A stretch of DNA of 64,000 bases from Thalassospiraceae bacterium LMO-SO8 (GTDB lineage Bacteria > Pseudomonadota > Alphaproteobacteria > Rhodospirillales > Casp-alpha2), in assembly GCA_031655335.1 (NCBI GenBank), contig CP134226.1, forward strand, positions 3,096,001 to 3,160,000. The letters run 5' to 3'. How positions within the stretch are numbered: position 1 is the stretch's first letter; every line of letters begins with the position of its first letter. Below, piece after piece: positions 33,730-42,243 of this stretch. The notes under the pieces were generated by a model. It saw nothing but the letters and a program-made list of their open reading frames with translations. It was not told the DNA's origin and did not search any database. Both the position numbers and the translations under genes were made by a program.

Positions 33730-34278
33730 TTACGCCGCCAGCGCACTTTCCAGATAGGGGCGGAAGTGGTCGATGTCCGGCGTGTCCAGGCCGGCGATCT
33801 TGGCCCGGTCGTCCCATTCACGGACCTTCACCGCGTCCTCGTAATGGGGCAGGGCTTCGAAGGCCTTGACCTCGTCGGCGGTCATGGGACCGCCCTGTAG
33901 TTCCAGGGATTTGACCGAGGCCGGCGACAGGGTCTCGAAATAGCCCGGCTGTGTGGCGCAGAGATAGCGCTTGGCCTCGACATGCAGGCCCACGGCCTGG
34001 GCCACGCGGGCGTTGAAGTGACGGTCGGCCCAGCCGCGGGCGATGTCCTCGTGCTTGTCGTCGATGCCGCGGTCGGCGGCCCCCTGGCCGTGTTTCTGCA
34101 TCATATGACCGATGTCGTGCAGGAAGGCGGCGGCGACCAGATCTCCGTCACCCGATTCCCGTTCCGCCAGCCAGGCGCATTGCAGGGCGTGTTCAAGCTG
34201 CGACACCACCTCGGTGTACGGACGGCGGCCCAAATCAAGATAAATTTCAAGGGCTTCGGCGAGGGGATTTTTCGTCAT
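33730..34278 (-). CDS. HD-domain phosphonate oxygenase-like protein (PhnZ/Phn-HD family)
   Basis: A 182-residue HD-superfamily protein. Expected di-iron ligands are His30 (QLEHALQ), His54-Asp55 and His58 (LHDIGH), His76 (DDKHED), His99 (GLHVEAKRY) and Asp157 (WDDRAK); Tyr21 and Glu23 precede them. The spacing tracks PhnZ with an offset of about four. The signature LSPASVKSLELQGGPM is typical of Phn-HD proteins. PhnZ cleaves 1-hydroxy-2-aminoethylphosphonate to glycine and phosphate. No phosphonate transporter or C-P lyase is in the window, but a PhyH dioxygenase lies 12 kb away at 46452. Substrate identity is inference. Confidence 0.82.
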   Translation of the reverse strand: MTKNPLAEALEIYLDLGRRPYTEVVSQLEHALQCAWLAERESGDGDLVAAAFLHDIGHMMQKHGQGAADRGIDDKHEDIARGWADRHFNARVAQAVGLHVEAKRYLCATQPGYFETLSPASVKSLELQGGPMTADEVKAFEALPHYEDAVKVREWDDRAKIAGLDTPDIDHFRPYLESALAA

Positions 34279-34460
34279 GGTCGGGTTCCTGTATACTGAA
34301 TCAGGTCCACCGGACGGGGCCTGGGCGATGCTGTCCTGGGAATCTATCAATTTTATCATATTGGTCTGATGACTATCAGATGAACTTTTATTGAGCCATG
34401 TGGTACTTGAACTCCCTGCGTGGCCCGGTGTATGCAACGCGCCTGAAGGAGACGGTTCCA

Positions 34461-35087
34461 ATGCTAAGGCGTCATATATTCACTGTTTTCCTGGTCGCCG
34501 CCCTGATGGCGTTTGCGCCGCGGGCCGTGTGCGCCGAAGTGACGACGGAAGATGTCAAAACCTTCGTCAACACCATGGCTTCGTCGGCGATCAACTCCCT
34601 GACCGGGAAGGACATCGCCCGCGACGTGCGCAAGGAACGCTTCCGCGCGCTGGTGAACGATTTCTTCGCCGTGAAATCCATCGGCAAATGGGTGCTGGGC
34701 CGCCATTGGCGCCGCGCCACCCCGGAACAGCGCGAGGAATACCTGACCCTGTTCGAGAACATGCTGCTGGAACGCTATGTCGACGGGTTCAAGGACTACT
34801 CCGGCGAATCCCTGGAAATCAGCCGCGCCGAAAAGCGCCAGGAAAACGATTTCATCGTCCATACCATGCTGAAACGCCCCGGCGGCCAGCCGGTCGAGGT
34901 CAGCTGGCGCGTCGGCGTGGGCGAACGCGACGGCCAGCATATCTTCAAGATCGTCGACATCATCGTGAACGGCCTGTCCATGGCCCTGACCCAGCAGAAG
35001 GAATTCAATTCCGTGATCTCGAATAACGGAAATTCCGTCGACAGCCTGCTGGAGAAAATGCGGGAAATGGCCAAACCCGCCGGCTGA
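34461..35087 (+). CDS. MlaC/Ttg2D-like periplasmic lipid-binding protein (HpnM-like)
   Basis: A 208-residue exported protein with a signal peptide (FTVFLVAALMAFAPRAVCAE). The mature part follows the MlaC fold: RKERFRALVNDFFAVKSIGKWVLG, TPEQREEYLTLFENMLLERY, and a late IVDIIVNGLSMALTQQKEF. MlaC ferries phospholipids between membranes; HpnM is the hopanoid-associated member. The ATG at 34461 has AAGGAGAC seven bases upstream. It is immediately upstream of hpnC, so a role in moving hopanoids is likely. Two more paralogs occur at 51657 and 52360. Confidence 0.85.
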   Translation: MLRRHIFTVFLVAALMAFAPRAVCAEVTTEDVKTFVNTMASSAINSLTGKDIARDVRKERFRALVNDFFAVKSIGKWVLGRHWRRATPEQREEYLTLFENMLLERYVDGFKDYSGESLEISRAEKRQENDFIVHTMLKRPGGQPVEVSWRVGVGERDGQHIFKIVDIIVNGLSMALTQQKEFNSVISNNGNSVDSLLEKMREMAKPAG

Positions 35088-35127
35088 TCCCGGCGTCAGC
35101 TGATCCGAGTGAAGGTATTTTCCGGTC

Positions 35128-36015
35128 ATGGGGCAGCCCGCCGATTCTCCTGAACCGACGCCGGGCTCTGGCGTGGAAACGCCGTCGGGCAAAGACGCTG
35201 CTTACGAAAATTTTCCCGTCGGCTCGTTCCTGCTGCCGGCCCGTCTGCGCCCGCATGTGGCGCGGTTCTACCGCTTCGCCCGCGCCATCGATGACATCGC
35301 CGACAACACCGCCTTGGACGCGGACACCAAGGTCCGCCGTCTGGCCGGGTTCGAGGCGGCGCTTTTGGGCCAGCATCCGGACGATCCCGAATTCGCCACC
35401 GCCCATGCCATGCGCGACAGTTTGGCGGAAACCGACATCACGCCGCGCCATTGCCAAGACCTGATCGACGTGTTCAAGCAGGACGCGGTCAAGGGCCGCT
35501 ATCAGGATTGGGACGATCTGATGCATTACTGCATCCGTTCAGCCGCCCCCGTGGGCCGCTATCTGATCGACCTGCATGGCGGGGCGTCTCTGGGGTATGG
35601 CCCGTCGGACGCGCTGTGCAACGCGTTGCAGGTCATCAACCATTTGCAGGATTGTCAGGACGACTACCGCAGTCTGGACCGGGTCTACCTGCCGGGCGAC
35701 TGGCTGGCCGCGGAAGGGGCGGTGGTCGAAGACCTGGACCGCCCGGCCTGTACCCCGGCCCTGCGCCGCGTGATCGACCGCTGCCTGGACGCGACCGAGA
35801 TTCTGTTGGACGAAGCCCGTCCCATATCCTCCGGCATGCACAGCCGCCGGCTCGGCATGGAGGCCGCCGCCATCTGGGAAATCGCCCGCCGGCTCACGGA
35901 CTTGCTGCGCCGCAGAGATCCGTTGGCCGGGCGGGTGGCGCTGACCAAGGGCGGCTATGCCTGGTGCTGTGCCAAGGGTGCTTTGGCCGCCCTGGTCGGC
36001 CTGCACGGGCGATGA
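35128..36015 (+). CDS. hpnC: HpnC, squalene/hydroxysqualene synthase family
   Basis: A 295-residue trans-isoprenyl diphosphate synthase-fold protein. The first Asp-rich motif is RAIDDIADN (about 53-61) and the second region is NHLQDCQDDYRSLDRVYLP. HpnC converts presqualene diphosphate from HpnD to hydroxysqualene. There is a long N-terminal polar leader before the conserved ENFPVGSFLLPARLRPHV. It begins the hpnC-B-D-E-shc-G run; the next gene starts 10 bases after its stop. Confidence 0.92.
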   Translation: MGQPADSPEPTPGSGVETPSGKDAAYENFPVGSFLLPARLRPHVARFYRFARAIDDIADNTALDADTKVRRLAGFEAALLGQHPDDPEFATAHAMRDSLAETDITPRHCQDLIDVFKQDAVKGRYQDWDDLMHYCIRSAAPVGRYLIDLHGGASLGYGPSDALCNALQVINHLQDCQDDYRSLDRVYLPGDWLAAEGAVVEDLDRPACTPALRRVIDRCLDATEILLDEARPISSGMHSRRLGMEAAAIWEIARRLTDLLRRRDPLAGRVALTKGGYAWCCAKGALAALVGLHGR

Positions 36016-36025
36016 GACCGGAACG

Positions 36026-37210
36026 ATGACGGCGGCGGCCCTGCTGGCGTTCGCCGTCTGGGCGGGGATTCTGTTCTGCCGCGGACGGTTCTGGTTCGCC
36101 GACCAGCACCTGAGCCCCGCCGCCAAGACACCACCCAAGGGCGGCTGGCCCGATATCGCCGCCGTTATTCCCGCCCGCGACGAGGCCGACAGCATCGCCC
36201 GCACCGTGGCCTCCTTGTTCGCCCAGGATTATCCCGGGCGGATCGACGTCGTGGTGGTCGACGACAATTCGACGGACGGCACGGGGACGCTGGCCTGGGA
36301 CGCCGCCCATGCGGCGGGGGTGGCGGACCGTTTCCATTTGGTCACCGGCCGGCCCCTGGCGGAAGGCTGGTCCGGCAAGCTTTGGGCGGTTCATCAGGGG
36401 CTCGAGGCGGCGCGGACGGCGGCGCCCGGGGCCCGCTATGTCCTGTTGACCGACGCCGACATTTCCCATGACCCGGCCAATCTGCGCCGTCTGGTCGAAA
36501 AGGCGGAGATGGAGAACCGGGATCTGGTCTCCCTCATGGTGCGGCTTAATTGCGAGACGCCGTGGGAACGTCTGCTGATCCCGGCCTTCGTGTTCTTCTT
36601 CCAGAAACTGTTTCCCTTTCCCTGGGTCAACGACCCGGTCAAGCGCACGGCGGCGGCGGCGGGCGGCTGCATGCTGGTGCGGCGGACCGCCCTGGATACG
36701 GCTGGCGGGATCGGCGCGATCAAGGACCGGCTGATCGACGATTGCGCCTTGGCGGCGCTGTTGAAGGCCAGGGGGTCGATCTGGCTGGGCCTCAGCCGCG
36801 AGACGGTGAGCCTGCGCCGCTATGACGGGCTGGGGGAACTGTGGCGCATGGTCGCGCGCACGGCGTATGAGCAGCTCGGCCATTCGCCCCTGATGCTGCT
36901 GGGCACCGTTGCCGGGATGGTCCTGCTGTATCTGGTGCCGCCGGTGGCGGCGCTGTGGGGCCTGGTTGCCGGGGATTGGCCGATGCTGGCCGCCGGGGCG
37001 GCGGGATGGCTTGCCATGGCCGTCGCCTATTTCCCGACTCTGCGTCTGTACGGGCGCCCGCCCTGGGCGGCCCTGGGGCTGCCCGTGGCCGGGCTGCTCT
37101 ACACCGTGATGACCGTCGATTCCGCCCGCCGTCACGGCCAGGGGCGGGGTGGCGGGTGGAAGGGGCGAACCTATGCCGGCGGGGTGGGTGCGCCGGATCC
37201 CCGGGGCTGA
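36026..37210 (+). CDS. hpnB: HpnB, hopanoid-associated glycosyltransferase
   Basis: A 394-residue membrane-bound family 2 glycosyltransferase. An N-terminal hydrophobic segment (AALLAFAVWAGILFCRGRFW) precedes the GT-A domain: AVIPARDEADSI, VVVDDNSTDGTG, and the metal motif LTDADISHDP. Three to four C-terminal membrane segments follow. Its function within hopanoid clusters is not established; a glycosylation role is inferred from the fold. It is spaced 10 bases from hpnC and about 60 bases before hpnD. Confidence 0.88.
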   Translation: MTAAALLAFAVWAGILFCRGRFWFADQHLSPAAKTPPKGGWPDIAAVIPARDEADSIARTVASLFAQDYPGRIDVVVVDDNSTDGTGTLAWDAAHAAGVADRFHLVTGRPLAEGWSGKLWAVHQGLEAARTAAPGARYVLLTDADISHDPANLRRLVEKAEMENRDLVSLMVRLNCETPWERLLIPAFVFFFQKLFPFPWVNDPVKRTAAAAGGCMLVRRTALDTAGGIGAIKDRLIDDCALAALLKARGSIWLGLSRETVSLRRYDGLGELWRMVARTAYEQLGHSPLMLLGTVAGMVLLYLVPPVAALWGLVAGDWPMLAAGAAGWLAMAVAYFPTLRLYGRPPWAALGLPVAGLLYTVMTVDSARRHGQGRGGGWKGRTYAGGVGAPDPRG

Positions 37211-37270
37211 CGGCCGCCCCGTCATTGGGGGCTGGCCTTGGCTGCACCCCCCAGTGTATCCATTGCACCC

Positions 37271-38140
37271 ATGGACAATCTGGTGACCCTTTCCGAAGCC
37301 GAAGTCGGCCGCGCCCGTGAACACGTGGAACGGATCGTGCGCGCCTCGGGCACGACCTTCTATTGGGCCATGCGGCTCCTGCCCGGTGAAAAGCGGCGCG
37401 CCATGTTCGCGGTCTATGCCTTCTGCCGCATCGTCGATGACATCGCCGACGACCCCAATCCGCTCGACGTGAAAAAGCGCGAACTGGCCCGCTGGCGGGA
37501 CGAAATCCGCGCCCTGTATTCGGGGCGGCCCAAGGATCCGGTCGCCGTGGCCCTGGCCGAACCGATTGCCCATTTCGGTCTGGCCGAGGCCGACTTTCAG
37601 GCCGTCATCGACGGCATGGAAACGGATGCGTCGGAAACGCTCCGCCTCGCCACCCGCGACGACCTGTTGCGGTACTGCGACCGGGTCGCCTGCGCCGTGG
37701 GGCGGCTGAGCTGCCGCATCTTCGGCCTGGGGGCTGAGATCGGAGACCGGCTGGCGGGCGCGCTCGGCCTCGCCCTGCAACTGACCAACATCCTGCGCGA
37801 TCTGGAAGAGGACGCGGCGCGGGACCGACTGTATCTGCCCGATGATCTGCTGGCTGACCATGGCGTTGCCGCCCGCGATCCACAAGGCGTCCTGGCCGAC
37901 GCCAATCTGACTGCCGCCGTCGCCGAGATCGGCGCCCTGGCCGAGGAAAAGTTCGCCGAGGCCCGGGCCCTGCTCGGCCAGTGCGAGGCCGACCGGGTCA
38001 AACCCGCGACCATGATGATGGAAGCATACGGGCGCATCTTCCGCCGCATGCGGGCGCGCGGCTGGCACCGGGTGCTGGAGCCGGCGGGGCTGACCAAGGC
38101 GGAAAAGCTTTGGGTCGCCTTCCGCTACGGCCTGCTGTAG
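37271..38140 (+). CDS. hpnD: HpnD, presqualene diphosphate synthase
   Basis: A 289-residue head-to-head isoprenyl synthase. The motifs are YAFCRIVDDIADDPN (first DxxxD) and LQLTNILRDLEEDAARDRLYLP (second). It joins two farnesyl diphosphates to presqualene diphosphate. The ATG at 37271 is chosen (MDNLVTLSEAEVGRAREHV); a TTG at 37238 is also in frame and no clear ribosome site decides. It is followed nine bases later by hpnE. Confidence 0.93.
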   Translation: MDNLVTLSEAEVGRAREHVERIVRASGTTFYWAMRLLPGEKRRAMFAVYAFCRIVDDIADDPNPLDVKKRELARWRDEIRALYSGRPKDPVAVALAEPIAHFGLAEADFQAVIDGMETDASETLRLATRDDLLRYCDRVACAVGRLSCRIFGLGAEIGDRLAGALGLALQLTNILRDLEEDAARDRLYLPDDLLADHGVAARDPQGVLADANLTAAVAEIGALAEEKFAEARALLGQCEADRVKPATMMMEAYGRIFRRMRARGWHRVLEPAGLTKAEKLWVAFRYGLL

Positions 38141-38148
38141 CCCGGCGC

Positions 38149-39429
38149 ATGGCGACCGGACGTATCCATGTGATCGGCGCCGGGGTGGCGGGGCTTGCCG
38201 CCGCCGTGCGCCTGGCCCAGGGCGGCCGCAAGGTCGTCCTGTATGACAGTGCCGGGCACGCCGGCGGACGCTGCCGATCCTATTTCGACGCCCATCTGGA
38301 GCGCCGCATCGACAACGGCAATCACCTGATGTTGTCCGGCAACTGGGCGATCCGTGATTACCTGCAAACAGTGGGCTCGGCGGACAGCCTGACGGGACCT
38401 GAGGACGCGTCCTTTCCCTTTCGCGATCTCAGGACCGGCGAGACCTGGACGATCACGCCCGACGCGGGCCGGGTGCCCTGGTCCATCCTGTTCGGCGCAG
38501 GCCGGGTGCCGGGGACCTGTCTGAGCGAATACCTGCGGGTCCGGCATCTGGCTTGTGCGGGGGCGGAGGACACGGTCACGGACTGTCTGGCCGGACCGGG
38601 CACGTTGTTCGAGAAATTCTGGGAGCCGCTCGCCGTCGGCGTTCTCAACACGCCCGCCGATACGGCGTCGGCGCGCCTGTTGTGGCCGGTTGTGAAGGAA
38701 ACCTTCGGACGCGGCCGCGCCGCCTGCCGGCCGCTGATGGCGCGGGCGGGGCTGAGCGAAAGCTTCGTCGACCCGGCGCTCGACTATCTGGCCGGGCAGG
38801 GGGCGGAGGTTTGCTTCAACAATCGCCTGCGCGCCCTGGACCTTGACGATGGGCAGGTCCGCGCCCTCGATTTCGCCGGCGCCACGAAGGTTCTCGATCC
38901 CGGGGATCAGGTCGTCCTGGCCGTGCCCGCCTGGGCGGCGGCGGATCTGCTGCCGGGCCTGAACGGACCGCAAGCCAGCCATGCCATCGTCAACGCCCAT
39001 TTCCGGCTGACACGGCCGGTACCGGCGGCCCCCCCCTTGGTCGGGCTGGTCGGCGGCACGGCGCAATGGGTGTTTCTCAGGGACGACGTCGCCTCGGTCA
39101 CGGTCAGCGCCGCCGACGCCCTGGCGGCGGAGGCCAATGAAGAGATCGCAATGCGCCTTTGGCCCGAGGTGCGGGCGGCCCTGGGATTGACCGCCAAGGA
39201 ACAGGTGGAAAGCCCTCTGCCGCCCTGGCGCATCGTCAAGGAAAAGCGGGCGACCATCAGCCAGACCCCGGCCGAGGACCGCCGCCGTCCCTTGCCGCGG
39301 ACGGCCTGGCGCAATCTGGTCCTGGCCGGCGACTGGACGGCCACGGGCTTGCCGGCGACCATCGAAGGCTCCATCCGCTCCGGTTACCGGGCGGCGGATC
39401 TGGTTGTCACATCCATGTCATCTTCTTGA
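38149..39429 (+). CDS. hpnE: HpnE, hydroxysqualene dehydroxylase
   Basis: A 426-residue FAD-dependent amine oxidase/desaturase-fold enzyme. The FAD motif is HVIGAGVAGLAAAVRLA (about 5-21), followed by GGRCRSYFDAHLERRIDNGN, and a C-terminal LAGDWTATGLPATIEGSIRS. HpnE reduces hydroxysqualene to squalene, finishing the HpnCDE route. It begins eight bases after hpnD and is followed by a 119-base gap before the cyclase gene, which may hold a separate promoter. Confidence 0.92.
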   Translation: MATGRIHVIGAGVAGLAAAVRLAQGGRKVVLYDSAGHAGGRCRSYFDAHLERRIDNGNHLMLSGNWAIRDYLQTVGSADSLTGPEDASFPFRDLRTGETWTITPDAGRVPWSILFGAGRVPGTCLSEYLRVRHLACAGAEDTVTDCLAGPGTLFEKFWEPLAVGVLNTPADTASARLLWPVVKETFGRGRAACRPLMARAGLSESFVDPALDYLAGQGAEVCFNNRLRALDLDDGQVRALDFAGATKVLDPGDQVVLAVPAWAAADLLPGLNGPQASHAIVNAHFRLTRPVPAAPPLVGLVGGTAQWVFLRDDVASVTVSAADALAAEANEEIAMRLWPEVRAALGLTAKEQVESPLPPWRIVKEKRATISQTPAEDRRRPLPRTAWRNLVLAGDWTATGLPATIEGSIRSGYRAADLVVTSMSSS

Positions 39430-39548
39430 TTTCAAGGACCCTTTCTGTAAGAAGGGGCCGGATGACCGCAGGCATTGAATTTTGCGCCTGCGAAGAGTAC
39501 ATGTGGGCGATTAATTGCCTGATAACAAAAGATTCAAGCGGTGACGTG

Positions 39549-41528
39549 ATGGATATCTCCGTGCAGCCAGAGGACGATACGCCGAATTCCGGTTCCGGCG
39601 AGACGATCCGTGACGGCCGCGCCCATGCGGACCTGGACGCCACCATCGACGAAGCCCGCGCCTGGCTGGCCGGCCAACAGGCCAAGGACGGCAGTTGGGC
39701 GTTCGAGTTGGAAGCGGACGCGACGATCCCCGCAGAATACGTGCTTCTCAACCATTACCTGGGCGAACCCCGCGACGCCATCGAAGCCAAGATGGGAAAC
39801 TATCTGCGCCGCATTCAGGGCAAACACGGTGGCTGGCCGCTGTTCCATGACGGTGACTTCGACATGAGCGCCACGGTCAAGGCGTACTATGCCCTGAAAC
39901 TGATCGGCGACGACCCGGACGCACCCCACATGGCCAAGGCGCGGGCGGCGGTGTTGGCGCGTGGCGGGGCGACGCGCTCGAACGTGTTCACGCGCATCGC
40001 ATTGGCTCTGTTCGAACAGGTGCCCTGGCGCGCGGCGCCGGTGATCCGCCCGGAAGCCATGCTGCTGCCGTCCTGGTCGCCGTTCCATATCGACAAGGTC
40101 GCCTATTGGTCGCGCACGGTGATGATCCCCCTGTTCGTGCTGGCGGCGACCCGGCCCAAGGCGCGCAATCCGCGCGGCGTCGGCATCCGCGAGCTGTTCC
40201 TCGAAGACCCCTTCAAGCAGACCCATTTTCTGCACAATCCCACGGGCCATGTCCTGGGCAACGTGTTCCTGGCCATCGACAAGGCGGCGCGGCTGGTTCA
40301 GCCGATGATCCCCGGGTGGCTGGAAAAGAAGGCCATCACCAAGTGCATGGACTTCGTGAAGACGCGCCTGAACGGCGAGGACGGCCTGGGCGGTATCTTT
40401 CCCGCCATGGCCAACGCGGTCATGGCCTATGACGTGCTGGGCTATCCCCGTGACCATCCCGATTACCTGACGGCCCGCGGCGCCATCGAGAAGCTGGTCG
40501 TGGAGCGCGACGACGAGGCCTATTGCCAGCCCTGCCTGTCGCCCGTGTGGGATACCGGCCTGGCGCTGCACGCCATGCAGGAAAGCGGCATGGAAAAGGG
40601 CGATATGGTGCTCGACAAGGCCGCCGAATGGCTGGTCGACCGCCAGATCACGGACGTCAAGGGCGACTGGGCCAAAAAACGCCCGAACCTGCGTCCCGGC
40701 GGCTGGGCCTTCCAGTACTGGAACGACCATTACCCCGACGTGGACGACACGGCGGTCGTCGTCATGGCCCTGCACCGCGCCGATCCGGTCCGCTACAAGG
40801 ACGCCATCGACCGCGGCGTCGAATGGATCATCGGCATGCAGAGCGAGAGCGGCGGCTGGGGCGCCTTCGACGCCGAGAACGAAGCCTATCACCTGAACCA
40901 CATTCCCTTCGCCGACCATGGGGCGCTGCTCGACCCGCCGACGTCCGACGTCAGCGCGCGCTGTCTGGGCACCCTGGCGCAGCTCGGCTACGGTGCGGAC
41001 GATGCCGTTGTCGCCCGCGCGATCCAGTTCCTGAAGGATGAACAGGAAGAGGACGGTTCCTGGTTCGGGCGCTGGGGCACCAATTACATCTACGGCACCT
41101 GGTCGGTGCTGAGCGCCCTCAACGCCGTGGGCGAGGATATGTCCCAACCCTATGTCCGGCGCGCCGTCGATTGGCTGAAAAGTCGCCAGATGGCCGACGG
41201 CGGCTGGGGCGAGGACTGCGCGACCTATTGGGCAGAGCGCAAAGGCCTGGCCAAGGAAAGCACGCCGTCGCAGACGGCCTGGGCCCTGATGGGCCTGATG
41301 GCTGCGGGCGAACTGGAAAGCACCGAGGTCGAAAGCGGGGTCGACTATCTGTTGAACCATCCGCGCGAAGGCGGCAAATGGCAGGAAACGATGTTCAACG
41401 CCGTCGGCTTTCCCAAGGTGTTCTACATCACTTATCACGGCTACAGCGCCTATTTCCCGCTGTGGACCCTGTCCCGCTACCGCAACCTGAAGCGCAGCAA
41501 CACCAAACGCCCCGCCTACGGCATCTGA
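39549..41528 (+). CDS. shc: Squalene-hopene cyclase
   Basis: A 659-residue class II triterpene cyclase (HpnF). The protonating motif DVDD is at residues 397-400 (HYPDVDDTAVVVM). Repeated QW motifs are visible, for example QQAKDGSWAFEL, GKHGGWPLF, QSESGGWGAF, EQEEDGSWFGRWG and RQMADGGWGED. It cyclises squalene to diploptene/diplopterol at the inner membrane. Start at ATG 39549 or the adjacent GTG 39546. The N-terminal polar leader of about 30 residues is longer than in some homologs. Confidence 0.95.
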   Translation: MDISVQPEDDTPNSGSGETIRDGRAHADLDATIDEARAWLAGQQAKDGSWAFELEADATIPAEYVLLNHYLGEPRDAIEAKMGNYLRRIQGKHGGWPLFHDGDFDMSATVKAYYALKLIGDDPDAPHMAKARAAVLARGGATRSNVFTRIALALFEQVPWRAAPVIRPEAMLLPSWSPFHIDKVAYWSRTVMIPLFVLAATRPKARNPRGVGIRELFLEDPFKQTHFLHNPTGHVLGNVFLAIDKAARLVQPMIPGWLEKKAITKCMDFVKTRLNGEDGLGGIFPAMANAVMAYDVLGYPRDHPDYLTARGAIEKLVVERDDEAYCQPCLSPVWDTGLALHAMQESGMEKGDMVLDKAAEWLVDRQITDVKGDWAKKRPNLRPGGWAFQYWNDHYPDVDDTAVVVMALHRADPVRYKDAIDRGVEWIIGMQSESGGWGAFDAENEAYHLNHIPFADHGALLDPPTSDVSARCLGTLAQLGYGADDAVVARAIQFLKDEQEEDGSWFGRWGTNYIYGTWSVLSALNAVGEDMSQPYVRRAVDWLKSRQMADGGWGEDCATYWAERKGLAKESTPSQTAWALMGLMAAGELESTEVESGVDYLLNHPREGGKWQETMFNAVGFPKVFYITYHGYSAYFPLWTLSRYRNLKRSNTKRPAYGI

Positions 41529-41541
41529 CCGGCCCGGCGTG

Positions 41542-42228
41542 ATGGCCCGCATCGGCATCATCACCGGGGTTTTGCGCGAGGTGGCCTGCCTGTCCGACAT
41601 TTCCGGTGACGACGACCTGGACGTGCGCGCGTCCGGCGCCGATCCCCGGCGCGCGGGCGAACTGGCGGACGAAATGTTCGCTCAGGGCGTGGTCGCCATG
41701 CTCAGCTTCGGTTTGTGCGGCGGCCTGGACCCGGCCCTCAAGGCCGGGGATTTGATCCTGCCGACCCATGTCATCGCCGCCCAAAGCAAGAGCCTGACCT
41801 GCGATCCTGATTGGACCGGCCGGCTGGAAGACGCCCTGGGCGACATGGTGGCGCGCAAGGGAACCACTCTGGCCCATTCGCCGACCATCGTCGCCGGGCC
41901 CCGGCGCAAATCCGTGCTGCGGGCGACGACCGAGGCCGACGCGGTCGATATGGAAAGCTATGCCGTGGGCCGGGCGGCGCGCAAGGCGGGGCGGCCCTTC
42001 GCCATTATCCGCGCGGTGTCCGATACGGCGGACACGCGGCTGCCGGAATGGACGGACGAAATCGTCTCGGCCACGGGCGGCACGGACGGGGTGCGCCTGT
42101 TGAAGAACCTGGCGGCCCATCCGGGTGATATCGGGAAACTGCTGGCGTTGGGGCGCGGCAGCACGCGGGCGCTGAAGGTGCTGCGCCGCGTGGCCGGGCG
42201 GCTGGGGCCCGGCCTTGCCTTTGGCTGA
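41542..42228 (+). CDS. hpnG: HpnG, adenosylhopane nucleosidase/phosphorylase
   Basis: A 228-residue nucleoside phosphorylase-fold protein related to MTA/SAH nucleosidase. It shows MLSFGLCGGLDPALKAGDLIL and the base/ribose region AVDMESYAVGRAARKAG with the expected Met-Glu-Ser. HpnG removes adenine from adenosylhopane to give ribosylhopane precursors of bacteriohopanetetrol. The ATG at 41542 is preferred over GTG 41539. It is 13 bases after shc and convergent with hpnH (15 bases between stops). Confidence 0.9.
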   Translation: MARIGIITGVLREVACLSDISGDDDLDVRASGADPRRAGELADEMFAQGVVAMLSFGLCGGLDPALKAGDLILPTHVIAAQSKSLTCDPDWTGRLEDALGDMVARKGTTLAHSPTIVAGPRRKSVLRATTEADAVDMESYAVGRAARKAGRPFAIIRAVSDTADTRLPEWTDEIVSATGGTDGVRLLKNLAAHPGDIGKLLALGRGSTRALKVLRRVAGRLGPGLAFG

Positions 42229-42243
42229 TTAGGTGGCGGCTGA

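Noticed and set aside
35894-38068. A 724-codon minus-strand open frame opposite hpnC, hpnB and hpnD
   Set aside because: It mirrors the codon bias of the real hopanoid genes and has no recognisable domain.
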